64,000 bases of DNA, taken from positions 2,294,001 through 2,358,000 of the forward strand of contig OY282379.1 in the NCBI GenBank assembly GCA_958295875.1. The letters run 5' to 3'. Position numbers and translations under genes: made by a program. The notes beneath the pieces were generated by a model. That model was not told the origin of the DNA, ran no database searches, and saw only the letters and a list, made by a program, of their open reading frames with translations. The DNA comes from an uncultured Pseudomonadales bacterium. GTDB taxonomy: Bacteria; Pseudomonadota; Gammaproteobacteria; Pseudomonadales; Azotimanducaceae. Numbering within the stretch: position 1 is the first letter of the stretch; each line of letters starts with the position of its first letter. Positions 52,566-61,581 of this stretch are shown here, in pieces.

Positions 52566-53216
52566 CTATGGGGAGACGGGGCTCAATTGGCGTGGCCGTC
52601 GGTAGAGCGCCAAATCCGCCAGCGCCGTGGCCGCCAACAGGGCGAGCGCAAGGATGATGCGCGGGTCTCCAAAGTACAGGGTGGGTTCGATGGGGAAGGC
52701 GATGGTCTTCTCCAACGCGGCCAGCTTGTATGGATGGCGCACCCGCATCTCGGGGTTGGAGGCGATCTCCAACAGATCCCGCCGGCTGCGATAGCGCATC
52801 AGCGCGGCCATCTGCCAGTGCTCGGCCCCTTCGATGCCAGCCAAGTCCATGGCGTCAAACACGGCTTGGCCGGCGATCGCCGGATGCGAGGCGCGGCGCA
52901 GCAGCGCCGGATACATGTACTCCATGTAGTGTTCCATGGCTGCCGCCGAGGAGGCGATCGGCGCTGCGCCGGGGATGGCGTCCGGCACCTCCTTCAAGTC
53001 CACCAGGTTCACCATGAGGAACTGCCGCCCAGTATCTTCCTCCATGAAACGCCTGAGCGGTGCCACCTGCTCATCGGTGAAGCCACTGGCCTCGAATTGC
53101 TCGACGAACGCCTCGATCTCATCTTGCGAAAGCGGGCCGCCCGTATTCGTGTACCAAAGCGCGAGGACGACATAGAGAAGGGTGGGCAGCGTCCAAAGGA
53201 GGATGCGTTTGTTCAT
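52566..53216 (-). CDS. membrane-anchored DUF1330-like (ferredoxin-fold) protein
   Basis: A 216-residue protein with an N-terminal membrane helix ('ILLWTLPTLLYVVLALWY') and a second one near the C-terminus ('IILALALLAATALADLAL'). The domain between has 'RQFLMVNLVDLKEVP', 'EHYMEYMYPALLRRA' and 'GAEHWQMAALMRYRSRRDLL', the pattern of DUF1330-like dimeric alpha/beta barrels. Its function is unknown. ATG 53216 places the helix at the N-terminus; the longer frame would bury it. It lies 50 bases upstream of the AddB-like gene on the same strand. Confidence 0.7.
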   Translation of the reverse strand: MNKRILLWTLPTLLYVVLALWYTNTGGPLSQDEIEAFVEQFEASGFTDEQVAPLRRFMEEDTGRQFLMVNLVDLKEVPDAIPGAAPIASSAAAMEHYMEYMYPALLRRASHPAIAGQAVFDAMDLAGIEGAEHWQMAALMRYRSRRDLLEIASNPEMRVRHPYKLAALEKTIAFPIEPTLYFGDPRIILALALLAATALADLALYRRPRQLSPVSP

Positions 53217-53379
53217 GGCAACTTGTGGCGTTCGGTGATGGAGAGAGCATACTTCACCCGTTGGGGCAGGCGGCACTATGTGCTGGGTCGCTGCCGTTGC
53301 GGGGCGCCCGCCTTGTACCATTCGGATGCGACGCGCCGGCGCCCAAGCCCCGGCGTGTGTGCGGGCGCGGAGGCCAAGG

Positions 53380-54387
53380 ATGTCTGACGAGACGACACCG
53401 CCCGAACTGCCGCCGCCGGACGAATCCAAGCGTTCCGGGGCGGCGCGTGGCTTGCTGTACGGCTTGTCTTTGCCGGAGCGGGCGCTGCGCGGCGCCGCTG
53501 GGGTGCTCGGCGGCACGCTGCGCGAATCTGCCCATGTGCTGCTGCCAGACGCAGTGCGCAACGCCAAGACCTATCGCACCTTCATCGGCCAAATGTTGGA
53601 CTTCATGGCGGAGGACATGGGCGGCGCGGCGCCGACGTCGGCTGGGGTGCAAGGAGACCGCGTCGATCAGTTCGTCGCGCGCAAGAGCGTCGGCAACTTC
53701 GTGGAGGTGGTGAGCCTCGCCACGCTGCACCTGTCGCCGATGCTGCTGCTCGCCATCGTCAGCGACATGGCGTATGGCTCCCAAGCCTACTTGCGCGAAC
53801 TCGCCGAGGAGTTGGAGCGCCAGGGCGTGGTGGAGGATGCCGCCGCCATCGCCGAAGTGGATGACTTGTTGGACCAAGTGGCTGCGGCGAGCGAGCGCAC
53901 GGCAACGGCCTTCGACACGCCGCCACTCTCCGCAGAGGGCTTGCGAGAGACCGTGCAGGAGACCCGCGAATCCCTCGCCGCGGTGGACGTGCGCAAGCTG
54001 TTGCCGGAGCGCGACTTGGCCAGCCTGTGGGATGCCATGCAAGCCGCGGCGAGCCGCGCCGAGGTGAGCGCGTTCACCGTGTCTGGGCTGATGACGCTCG
54101 GCACCTTGGACAAGATCGGCAAGGCCGGCACCGGGGCGCTGTCCACGGTGCGGGTGGCCGGCACGTTGCTGGACCGGAACGTCCTGAGCCATTACCGGGG
54201 CGTGTTGGCAGACATTGAGGATCGCGGCTTCTACGCGAGCCTGGCCGCGGCGAGCCGCCCCTATCTCGACGCCGCGGCGCAGAACTTCTCTTGGCAGCAA
54301 CGCACCGTCACGGAAGCGTGGCTGGAAGGCGGCGCCCGGCGGGCGTGGCGCAAGGCGCGGGGCTGGGCGACGGGGCGGCGCAGCTAG
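53380..54387 (+). CDS. conserved-looking protein of unknown function
   Basis: About 335 residues, mostly predicted helical. A disordered acidic/Pro N-terminus is followed by 'SLPERALRGAAGVLGGTLRE' and one hydrophobic helix ('LATLHLSPMLLLAIVSDM'). A long amphipathic region rich in Ala/Glu/Arg suggests a coiled coil, and the C-terminus is basic ('RRAWRKARGWATGRRS'). I do not recognise a family. ATG 53380 is preceded by an AAGG-containing purine tract and starts with MSDET; the frame further upstream overlaps the divergent gene's promoter region and is not used. Confidence 0.6.
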   Translation: MSDETTPPELPPPDESKRSGAARGLLYGLSLPERALRGAAGVLGGTLRESAHVLLPDAVRNAKTYRTFIGQMLDFMAEDMGGAAPTSAGVQGDRVDQFVARKSVGNFVEVVSLATLHLSPMLLLAIVSDMAYGSQAYLRELAEELERQGVVEDAAAIAEVDDLLDQVAAASERTATAFDTPPLSAEGLRETVQETRESLAAVDVRKLLPERDLASLWDAMQAAASRAEVSAFTVSGLMTLGTLDKIGKAGTGALSTVRVAGTLLDRNVLSHYRGVLADIEDRGFYASLAAASRPYLDAAAQNFSWQQRTVTEAWLEGGARRAWRKARGWATGRRS

Positions 54388-54405
54388 CAGTTCACTGGCG
54401 AACGC

Positions 54406-54420
54406 GGCAACAGCGTTGCC
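54406..54420. terminator. short perfect hairpin downstream of the unknown gene
   Basis: GGCAAC-AGC-GTTGCC lies 19 bases after the stop of the gene ending at 54387 and opposite the convergent enolase-superfamily gene. Without a T-run it is only a possible terminator. Confidence 0.25.
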
Positions 54421-54547
54421 AACCATTGCGCGTTGTCGGGCCGGCGCCGACAGCTCCCCGCAACGTCTTGGAGCTGGTGCGCGGTGCCAGCGACAATGCG
54501 ACGCAATGGGCTCGCGGCTTCGTCACCCCGCGTGAAGCGCATGGAGC

Positions 54548-55828
54548 TCAGCGTTCGAGCCGATGCTCCAGCACCATCTCTTCCGTCAACGCCGTGCCGA
54601 AGCCTGCCCCCGTAGGTGCCAAGCACAGGCCGTTCTGCACCCGCGGGCGCATGGCGTCAAGCAGCGCCGAGCCGGCGGGAAAGCTCTCCGCCATGGTGCA
54701 GCTCGGCGCGGTGAGCGCGATGGGCAGCCCCCACAAGCTGCCGCCGCGATGCGGGATGAGTTCCAGGCCGGCGGCTTCCACGAGATGGGCGATGCGCCGC
54801 GCCGCGGTGAGGCCGCCGCACCAAGTGATGTCCGGCTGCAGCACTTCCGCGGCGGCGAGCCGCGTCAGCACCTTGAAGCCGTGGTGGGTGTACTCGTGCT
54901 CGCCGTGCGCCACCCGCGTCCAACCCGGCCCGGCACCGCCGATGCGCCGCACCAGTTCGACGTAGCCAAACACGTCATCTGGCGAGAGCAGCTCCTCCAT
55001 GAAGTAGAGCCGCGCGTCGCGCACGCGCTCGGCGAAGCGCACCGCCCACTCCACGGTGCCCGTGCGCGACACGCAGTCTGTCATCAGATTGCCCGCTGGC
55101 CCCATCGTTTCGCGGGCGCGCAGCACCGAGGCGATGGCGGCTTCCATGTGCGCCGGCGACGTTTGCGGCCCGATGAAGAGGCCCAGCTTGAAGTTGCGAA
55201 TGCCTTGCGCTCGCCCGGCCGCAATGTCGCCGCCGGTCTGGTAGAGCTCGATGCGGTCTTCCACGCTGCCGCCGAGCAACTGATGCACCGTCTTGCCGGC
55301 GTGCTTCCCGGCGATGTCCCACAGCGCGTTGTCAACGGCGCTCAGCGCCATGGCGAACACGCCGCGCCGCCCGTAGAAGAGCGCCGAGCTGTAGAGCTGA
55401 TCCCACAGCCGCTCCACCTGCAGCGGGTTCGCGCCCATCAGCAGGTGCCGCAGGTGGCCGTGGATGATCTCCACCGCGGCCCCGCCGCCGGCGCCCATGC
55501 CAAATCCGGTGACGCCTTGATCGGTCTTGATGATGGCGATGACGGCGGAGGGGAGTTGCTCGAACGGCCCGCCGTAATGCCAGCGGCGCGGGTCTGTGTC
55601 GGAAGTGAACTCGGGCGCCGCGTACAGGCCCTCCGAACGCTCGTTGATGTAGACGTGGTGCGCCGTCACCTCGCGGATGGTGATGCGCGGCGACCCTGCG
55701 TTGGCGTTGGTGGCGGCGTTCGCTGCGCCATGCGGACTGGCTGCCCCGGTCGTGCGTGCGCCCGCTGCGGCGGCCGCGAGGGCCGCGGCGCCGGCGCTGT
55801 CTGCCATGAAGTTGCGACGGCTCGGCAT
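54548..55828 (-). CDS. enolase-superfamily mandelate racemase/muconate lactonizing enzyme, Tat-exported
   Basis: About 426 residues. The N-terminus 'MPSRRNFMADSAGAA' is a twin-arginine signal, unusual for this superfamily, followed by an Ala-rich stretch. The capping domain and TIM barrel have the metal ligands in 'LMTDCVSR' (Asp), 'YFMEELLSPDD' (Glu) and 'VAHGEHEY' (Glu). A Lys lies in 'RNFKLGLF' at the K-x-K strand, and 'LIPHRGGS' supplies a candidate catalytic His. Members abstract the alpha proton of carboxylates, commonly sugar acids. Placement 44 bases after the quinohemoprotein dehydrogenase gene, and a periplasmic address for both, suggest a shared pathway. Confidence 0.85.
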   Translation of the reverse strand: MPSRRNFMADSAGAAALAAAAAGARTTGAASPHGAANAATNANAGSPRITIREVTAHHVYINERSEGLYAAPEFTSDTDPRRWHYGGPFEQLPSAVIAIIKTDQGVTGFGMGAGGGAAVEIIHGHLRHLLMGANPLQVERLWDQLYSSALFYGRRGVFAMALSAVDNALWDIAGKHAGKTVHQLLGGSVEDRIELYQTGGDIAAGRAQGIRNFKLGLFIGPQTSPAHMEAAIASVLRARETMGPAGNLMTDCVSRTGTVEWAVRFAERVRDARLYFMEELLSPDDVFGYVELVRRIGGAGPGWTRVAHGEHEYTHHGFKVLTRLAAAEVLQPDITWCGGLTAARRIAHLVEAAGLELIPHRGGSLWGLPIALTAPSCTMAESFPAGSALLDAMRPRVQNGLCLAPTGAGFGTALTEEMVLEHRLER

Positions 55829-55872
55829 GTGTCCCTCCTCTCCCACGCTCCTCCCGCGCCGCGCTAGAACGG

Positions 55873-58068
55873 CTACCCGCTCGGCGCCGGCGCGCGGGGC
55901 TGCGTGTCTTGTGCCGGCGCTTCCCCTGCCTCAAGGGCCGCGAACTCTGCCCGCGCCTTGGCCGCCTCGGCGGCAACGAAAGCGCGGATGGCGGCGGCGG
56001 CTTCCCAATCCATCACGTCTGCGAAACTAGGCATTCCCAGTGCCCGTTTCGAGCCGCCGAGGACGATGGCGGGAAACTGCGCGTGAGTCTGCGCCGTCAT
56101 CCTGCGCAAGTCTGGCGTTGCGGTGGCCACTACGGAGGCGACGCTCAAGCCCCGATGGCAACTGGCGCAATGCTGGTGGTAGAGGCCATTGCCCCGCGCC
56201 AGCGTCTCGGCCGAAGCGTCATAGGTGGGCGGTTCGGGAATCGTGAGGTCGCGCTTGGCCGCGGCCGGCAGCGTCGCCTTGGCGCCCAACTTGAAGGCGA
56301 GCAGGGTGCCGCGCCGCGCCTGCTCAAGCGTGCCGCTCAGCATCGTGGCGACGTACTGCTCGCCATCCATGGCGTAGGTGACGACGGGCGAGGTGAACGC
56401 TCCTGTGGCATTGAACTCCCACAGCCGCGTGCCGTCGTCCACATCGTAGGCCGAGAGGCGGCCGTTGCCATCGCCGTGGAACGCGAGCTCCCCGGCGCTG
56501 GCGAGGACGCCGCCGTTGAACAATGTCGGCAGCGCCACCTTCCAGCGCGTGACGCCAGAAATCGGCTCGAAGGCGATGAGGTAAGCAGCGGGCTGCGGCA
56601 TCGGCCCAGCCTGCGCCTCAAGCGCTTGGGCATAGGGGCCGAAACCGATGCCGAGGCTCAGGCCCACCGGCTTGATGGCGTAGCGGCCGGTGTTCTTGAA
56701 GGCTTCGTCCAGCGAGTAGAACTGCGGCAGGTCGTGATAGTAGAAATACATCACGCCGCGTTGTTTGTCCCACGACATCGGCTCCCAGTTGTGGGCGCCG
56801 GCGTTGCCGGGCAGCACCCAGCGCGGCGTCTCGTCGTAGTGGGCTGCTGGGTTCTCCACCGGGCGGCCGGTCGCCATGTCCACATGGGTGGCCCAAGTGA
56901 TGCCTTGCGTGTAGGGGTGGGCGCGCAGGAGTTCGCCGGAGGCGCGGTCGATCACATAGAAAAAGCCGTTCTTCGGCGCTTGCAGCAACACTTTGCGGCG
57001 CTTGCCGTCAATGTCCATCTCGCCTAGGGCGATGTCCATGGCGGCGCTGTAATCCCAGTTGTCGCCGGGCACGGTTTGGTAGTGCCAGCGCATGCGCCCG
57101 GTGGCGGCGTCCACCGCGACGATGGCGGTGAGAAACAGGTCATCACCGCCGCCGGGGGAGCGGATGCTGCGCGGCCAAGGCGAACCGTTGCCAACTCCGA
57201 TGTAGAGGCTGCCGAGCTCCGCATCGTAGACGAGGGCATTCCACGCTGTGCCGCCGCCGCCGTAGCGCCACCATTCGCCACCCCACGTTTTGGCGGCGAG
57301 TTCCAGCTCGGGATGTTCGAACGGCTCGGCGGGGTTGCCGGGTGTCAGGTAGAAGCGCCAAACAACCTCGCCGGTGGCTGCATCGTAGGCGGTGACATAG
57401 CCGCGCCGCCGCCCGCTTTCGGAACTGCCTTGGCCGATGAACACCTTGCCGGCCGCGACGCGGGGGGCGCCGGTGATGTTGAAGCGTCCCAACGCGGTAG
57501 GATGCCAAGTGTCCACGTCCCAAACCAGTGCGCCGGTGGCTGCGTCCAAAGCGATCAGGCGGCCGTCGTAGGTGGCGACGTAGACGCGGCCGGCATAGAC
57601 GGCGACGCCCCGGTTGGCGACGCCGCCGCAGCAGGAGTAGCGGATGGACTCGCGGTTTGTTTCTGGGTCGAAGCGCCATAGTTCTGCGCCGGTGCGGGCG
57701 TTCAGGGCGAAGACCACGCTCCAGCTATTGGTGACGTACATCACGCCGTCGATGACGAGGGGCGTGCCCTGCAACCGCTCGCGGTCTCTGCCGATGGGTT
57801 TGTGCCAAGCGAGGCCCAAGCGGGCAACCGTCTCGCGGCGCACTTGCGTCAACGTGGAGAAACGGTGCTCTTGGTAAGTTTGGCCGTGGCTGAGCCAATT
57901 GCCCGGCTCCGCGGCAGCGGCTTGGATGCGCGCGTCGTCCACGGCGCCGGCGGCCTGCAGCGACGGGGCGGCGTGGCTTGGGGCGGCGGGTTGGCCGCCC
58001 GCCGTCGCCGCGCAACAGACGAGCGCGGCCAACGCGAATGCCCCTCGGCGTCGGCGCATGACGTACAT
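55873..58068 (-). CDS. quinohemoprotein (PQQ plus cytochrome c) alcohol dehydrogenase
   Basis: About 731 residues from ATG 58068, with a signal peptide ('GAFALAALVCCAATAGGQ'). The eight-bladed PQQ propeller has tryptophan-docking repeats ('TGELWRF'-like, e.g. 'GALVWDVDTWHP'), the vicinal disulfide in 'YSCCGGVANRG', and the Asn/Asp metal and catalytic region 'GVGNGSPWPRSIRSPGGGDD'. The C-terminal cytochrome c domain contains heme motif C-A-S-C-H and a later Met-containing segment ('ALGMPSFADV'). It oxidises alcohols or aldehydes in the periplasm and passes electrons through heme to the respiratory chain. Several ATGs lie between 58206 and 58059; 58068 gives the best signal peptide. PQQ biosynthesis genes are not in the window. 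Confidence 0.9.
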   Translation of the reverse strand: MYVMRRRRGAFALAALVCCAATAGGQPAAPSHAAPSLQAAGAVDDARIQAAAAEPGNWLSHGQTYQEHRFSTLTQVRRETVARLGLAWHKPIGRDRERLQGTPLVIDGVMYVTNSWSVVFALNARTGAELWRFDPETNRESIRYSCCGGVANRGVAVYAGRVYVATYDGRLIALDAATGALVWDVDTWHPTALGRFNITGAPRVAAGKVFIGQGSSESGRRRGYVTAYDAATGEVVWRFYLTPGNPAEPFEHPELELAAKTWGGEWWRYGGGGTAWNALVYDAELGSLYIGVGNGSPWPRSIRSPGGGDDLFLTAIVAVDAATGRMRWHYQTVPGDNWDYSAAMDIALGEMDIDGKRRKVLLQAPKNGFFYVIDRASGELLRAHPYTQGITWATHVDMATGRPVENPAAHYDETPRWVLPGNAGAHNWEPMSWDKQRGVMYFYYHDLPQFYSLDEAFKNTGRYAIKPVGLSLGIGFGPYAQALEAQAGPMPQPAAYLIAFEPISGVTRWKVALPTLFNGGVLASAGELAFHGDGNGRLSAYDVDDGTRLWEFNATGAFTSPVVTYAMDGEQYVATMLSGTLEQARRGTLLAFKLGAKATLPAAAKRDLTIPEPPTYDASAETLARGNGLYHQHCASCHRGLSVASVVATATPDLRRMTAQTHAQFPAIVLGGSKRALGMPSFADVMDWEAAAAIRAFVAAEAAKARAEFAALEAGEAPAQDTQPRAPAPSG

Positions 58069-58181
58069 CCCGTTCCGCCACATTGGGGCAGTATGCAGCA
58101 TCGGCGGCGCGTAGGCAGGGCGATGCATCGCTGGTGGCATTGTCGGTGGGCGGCTGCTTCGCATACGCTGTGCGTGTGGCA

Positions 58182-59231
58182 ATGATTGGCAAGGCCTGCG
58201 TGGCATGGCAGCGGCTCGGCGCGTTGGCGCTCGCCGCGGCGCTGGCGTGGGCGCCAGAAGGAGGTGCGCAAGTGCGTGTGGAACGGCTGCTCGACCGGCC
58301 CATCATCGAACCCGGGACGCACCCGAGCATTGGCGAAAACATCCAAGGCCCTTCGCTGGTGCGCGTGCCGGATTGGGTGCCAGAGCCGCTCGGCGCCTAC
58401 TACCTCTACTTCGCGGACCACAAAGGCCGCTACATCCGCCTGGCCTACGCGGATGCGCTGACGGGCCCGTGGCAAGTGCATGAGCCGGGCAGCTTGCGTT
58501 TGGAGGAATCTCGCTTCCTCACCGAACGGCCCACGCCGAGCGCGGAGGAGCTCGCAGCGTTCGAGCGCCGCAGCCAAGGCCGCCTGCTGCATTCAGCGCT
58601 TCACGAAATCACCGCGCCGCACATTGCGTCGCCGGATGTCCTGATCGACCACGAGCAGCAACGCTTCGTGATGTACTTCCATGGCTTGGAGGGCGTGGGC
58701 CGGCAAGTGAGCCGGGTGGCCACGTCCGCCGATGGCATCCACTTCACGGCGCATCCAGAGACCATCCGGCGCACCTATCTGCGGGCGTTCAAGCACGCCG
58801 GCATGACATATCTGATGGCGATGCCCGGCCAGTTCTACCGCTCGCAGGACGGATTGACTGGCTTTGAGGAAGGGCCTCTCCTCTTCAACGCGGACATGCG
58901 CCATGCGGCGCCCTTGAAGCGCGGCGACACGCTGCATGTGTTCTGGACGCAGGTGGGCGACGCGCCGGAGCGCATCCTGTTGAGCCGCATCGACCTGCGG
59001 GGCGATTGGCAGGTTTGGCGCGAGAGCGAAGCGGTGGACGTGCTGCGGCCAGAGCGTGAGTGGGAAGGGGCGAACGCGCCCGTGGCGCCTTCTGTGCGCA
59101 GCGTCGCCTATGGGGTGGTGAATCAACTGCGAGACCCAGCGATCTTCGTGGAGGATGGCCGCACGTTCCTGCTCTACGCCGTGGCCGGGGAACGGGGCAT
59201 TGGCATCGCGGAGGTGTTTTTCGAGGATTGA
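58182..59231 (+). CDS. secreted five-bladed beta-propeller, glycosyl hydrolase 43/32-like
   Basis: About 349 residues with a signal peptide ('LALAAALAWAPEGGAQ'). The repeated motifs 'GAYYLYFADHKGRYIRLAY', 'RFVMYFHGL', 'RVATSADGIHFT', 'FYRSQDGL' and 'TFLLYAVAGERGIGIAEV' are the blades of a GH43/GH32-type five-bladed propeller. The N-terminal 'PIIEPG' and 'QGPSLVRVPDW' resemble its first blade. The catalytic acid triad is not clearly placed, so hydrolase activity is uncertain. It is divergent from the PQQ dehydrogenase with about 110 bases between starts, and probably serves the same sugar- or sugar-acid-related pathway. Confidence 0.7.
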   Translation: MIGKACVAWQRLGALALAAALAWAPEGGAQVRVERLLDRPIIEPGTHPSIGENIQGPSLVRVPDWVPEPLGAYYLYFADHKGRYIRLAYADALTGPWQVHEPGSLRLEESRFLTERPTPSAEELAAFERRSQGRLLHSALHEITAPHIASPDVLIDHEQQRFVMYFHGLEGVGRQVSRVATSADGIHFTAHPETIRRTYLRAFKHAGMTYLMAMPGQFYRSQDGLTGFEEGPLLFNADMRHAAPLKRGDTLHVFWTQVGDAPERILLSRIDLRGDWQVWRESEAVDVLRPEREWEGANAPVAPSVRSVAYGVVNQLRDPAIFVEDGRTFLLYAVAGERGIGIAEVFFED

Positions 59232-59402
59232 GCGGGGCAGGGCCCGCGAGGCAAGGAGGCTTGCGTGCGGGGGCTGCGCTTGGGCGTTTCGTCCCGTTGG
59301 TGCCACAAAGCAAGCCGACGCCGCCGAGCGGCGTTCGAGGGGCTTATCGGGCGGCGGCTCGCGCTACATCGCGGTGAGCCGCCGCCAAGAGCGTGCCGGG
59401 CG

Positions 59403-59867
59403 TTACCGCCCTGCGGCGTGTTGGCCTGCTTCGGGCATGGCCGCGCCGGCTTCCATGCGGCGCAGCTCTTCCCAGCCAAAGTAGCCGGTGAAGGCGTCGT
59501 CTGAGAAGAACAGCACCGGGCCGTCGCCCATCAACAAGTACTCCACGTCTGTGAGCGCTTCGGTGGCGTAGTGCAACATCCCGTTCGGCTCGTACAGGAA
59601 GTCTCCCGCGTCGAGCATGTTGTCCCGCACCCCTAGCTGGCCGCTGATGACGTACACCTGCACCGCCGCCAGATGCTTGTGCGCTGGTGGCTTGTAGCCC
59701 TTCTTCCAGCGAAAGAGCGCGGCATAGCGGCCAGACTCGGCGCCCGTCCAGAGCACCTTGATCCACGCTTTGCCAGGTTCTTGCTCCACCCATTGGCCTT
59801 CCGAGCCACGCACCACGGTGTCCCGCAGTTGCTCGTCAAATGGGGTGATTTCTTGTGGTAATGCCAT
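59403..59867 (-). CDS. cupin-fold protein (ChrR/acetylacetone dioxygenase-like)
   Basis: A 154-residue cupin. The core has 'WIKVLWTGAESGRYAALFRW', 'PPAHKHLAAVQVYVISGQLG' (metal-binding H-x-H followed by a Gln in place of the usual Glu) and 'AGDFLYEPNGMLHYA' (second His). It resembles the ChrR-type and dioxygenase-type cupins. ATG 59867 has a strong GGGAGGA site; the longer frame to 59912 does not. It ends the minus-strand catabolic group that begins with the Baeyer-Villiger monooxygenase, so a role in ring or diketone cleavage is conceivable. Confidence 0.75.
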   Translation of the reverse strand: MALPQEITPFDEQLRDTVVRGSEGQWVEQEPGKAWIKVLWTGAESGRYAALFRWKKGYKPPAHKHLAAVQVYVISGQLGVRDNMLDAGDFLYEPNGMLHYATEALTDVEYLLMGDGPVLFFSDDAFTGYFGWEELRRMEAGAAMPEAGQHAAGR

Positions 59868-60035
59868 GCGATCCTCCCGTGTCTCGCGGTGTGGCCTGCC
59901 GGAGTGTAGCACTGGCCACGGGCATGGGATTCGCCGGTTGGCGAGGGCGCAGACGGGGCGGGTGGCGCCACGCTCTACCGAGCGGCCCGCGGGCGAACCA
60001 AGCCCGCTTCGGTCTAGTGCGCCGCCGCGGCTGCG

Positions 60036-61493
60036 TTACGAAGCGAAAGCGGGTGGCGGCGTGAAGCCGCCGATCTCCTGGCCGATGAGCCGCGCGATTT
60101 CGATGGCGCGGTGGTCTTGGTACGACATGCAAACGGATTGCAGGCAGATGGGCAGCCCTTCGCTGGAGAGGCCCACCGGAAACGCGGTGGCGGGCAGGAA
60201 CGCCACGTTCGGCCAACCGGCCCAGAAGATGTGCTCGAAGTACGGGCGCTCGGCGCCGTCCACGTTGATGGTGCGCTCGTCTAGGGGGCGGTGATCGTGG
60301 GGAATTGCCGTCATGGATGTGAGCGGCGCGATCACCACGTCCCAGTCTTGGAAGAAGGCATCCCAAGCGCGGCGCAGCTTTTCGCGCCGGAAGTTGTGGC
60401 GAATCCACTCGCGGTGGGACATCACCGCGGCGCGGGCGCTCACCGCAGCCGCGGAATCGTCGTCCGGCGCCAAGGCATCCACATAGCGCTGAATCTCGGC
60501 AATGCGGCTGGCTGGCTGTCCGCTCGCCATTGTCGCCCCGGAGAGGCTGCGGAAGATGTTGTGGCCTTTGCGGAAGTCGATCTCTGGCCGCGCCGTGTCT
60601 GACACCACCGCGCCCAACCGCGCCAGCGTCTCGCCCACCATCACCACCTTGTCTGCGATTTCCCGCGACACCGGCGCCATGGCATCGTCCGGCCACAGGG
60701 CGACGCGCAGGCCGGCCAGCGTTTGGATGCCGGGGACGGGTAGATTGAGCTGCCAGCCGACAGCTTCGCGCTCGATGGGCCCGGCCATGATGTCTAGGGC
60801 GAGGGCCAAGTCTTCCGCGCTGCGGGCAAGCGGGCCGCAGACGGAGACGTCCGGGTCTGGCACACCTTCAACGATCTCATGGCCAGCCTCTGGCACGATG
60901 CCCCAAGTTGGCTTGTGGCCATAGACACCGCAAAAGTGCGCCGGCGTGCGAATGGAGCCGCCGATGTCTGAGCCGGCCTCGAGGGCAGAGAAGCCGGCTG
61001 CCATGGCTGCTGCGCTGCCGCCGGATGAGCCGCCCGGCGTGCGCTCGAAGTTCCACGGATTGTTGGTGGTGCCGTAGATCGGGTTGTAGCTCTGGATGTC
61101 TGACAGGTCCACGGGCACGTTGGTTTTGCCCAAGAAGTGAGCGCCGGCGGCGCGGAAACGCTGCACGGCGAGGCCATCCTTCGCGGCGACGTTGTCCCGG
61201 TACGCCTCGATGCCCCATGTCGCCGGCGTGCCGGCCATCACGTAGGATTCCTTGATGGTGAGCGGCACGCCGTGCAATGGCCCCAAGCTCTCGCCCCGCG
61301 CCAGCGCGGCATCGGCCGCCTTGGCTTCCTCCACGGCGCGCTCGAATCTGCGCACCACCACGGCGTTCACGTCGCCGTCCAAGCGCTCGATGCGCTCGAT
61401 GAATAGCTGCGTGAGCTCAAGCGCGCTCACTTCCTTGGTGCGGATGAGCCGCGCCAACTCGTGTGCGCCGGCGAAGGCGTGGTTCGTGCTCAT
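60036..61493 (-). CDS. amidase signature family hydrolase
   Basis: A 485-residue amidase signature enzyme with an intact Ser-cisSer-Lys triad: K81 in 'VPLTIKES', cis-Ser S157 in 'TPGGSSGGSAAA' and nucleophile S180 in 'GSDIGGSIRTPA'. The length is normal for the family, and no signal peptide is present. Such enzymes hydrolyse aryl or aliphatic amides, and some esters. It lies 88 bases downstream of the HSL-type hydrolase on the same strand and probably belongs to the same transcript. GatA identity is unlikely, because no GatB or GatC gene accompanies it. Confidence 0.9.
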   Translation of the reverse strand: MSTNHAFAGAHELARLIRTKEVSALELTQLFIERIERLDGDVNAVVVRRFERAVEEAKAADAALARGESLGPLHGVPLTIKESYVMAGTPATWGIEAYRDNVAAKDGLAVQRFRAAGAHFLGKTNVPVDLSDIQSYNPIYGTTNNPWNFERTPGGSSGGSAAAMAAGFSALEAGSDIGGSIRTPAHFCGVYGHKPTWGIVPEAGHEIVEGVPDPDVSVCGPLARSAEDLALALDIMAGPIEREAVGWQLNLPVPGIQTLAGLRVALWPDDAMAPVSREIADKVVMVGETLARLGAVVSDTARPEIDFRKGHNIFRSLSGATMASGQPASRIAEIQRYVDALAPDDDSAAAVSARAAVMSHREWIRHNFRREKLRRAWDAFFQDWDVVIAPLTSMTAIPHDHRPLDERTINVDGAERPYFEHIFWAGWPNVAFLPATAFPVGLSSEGLPICLQSVCMSYQDHRAIEIARLIGQEIGGFTPPPAFAS

Positions 61494-61581
61494 GCAGTGC
61501 TCCTCATTGGCCGTTGGGCGGCCGGCAGGCGGCCCTTCGACGCTGACGTTGCGTGCCGCCGCGTACCCTCGCGCGCAACCG

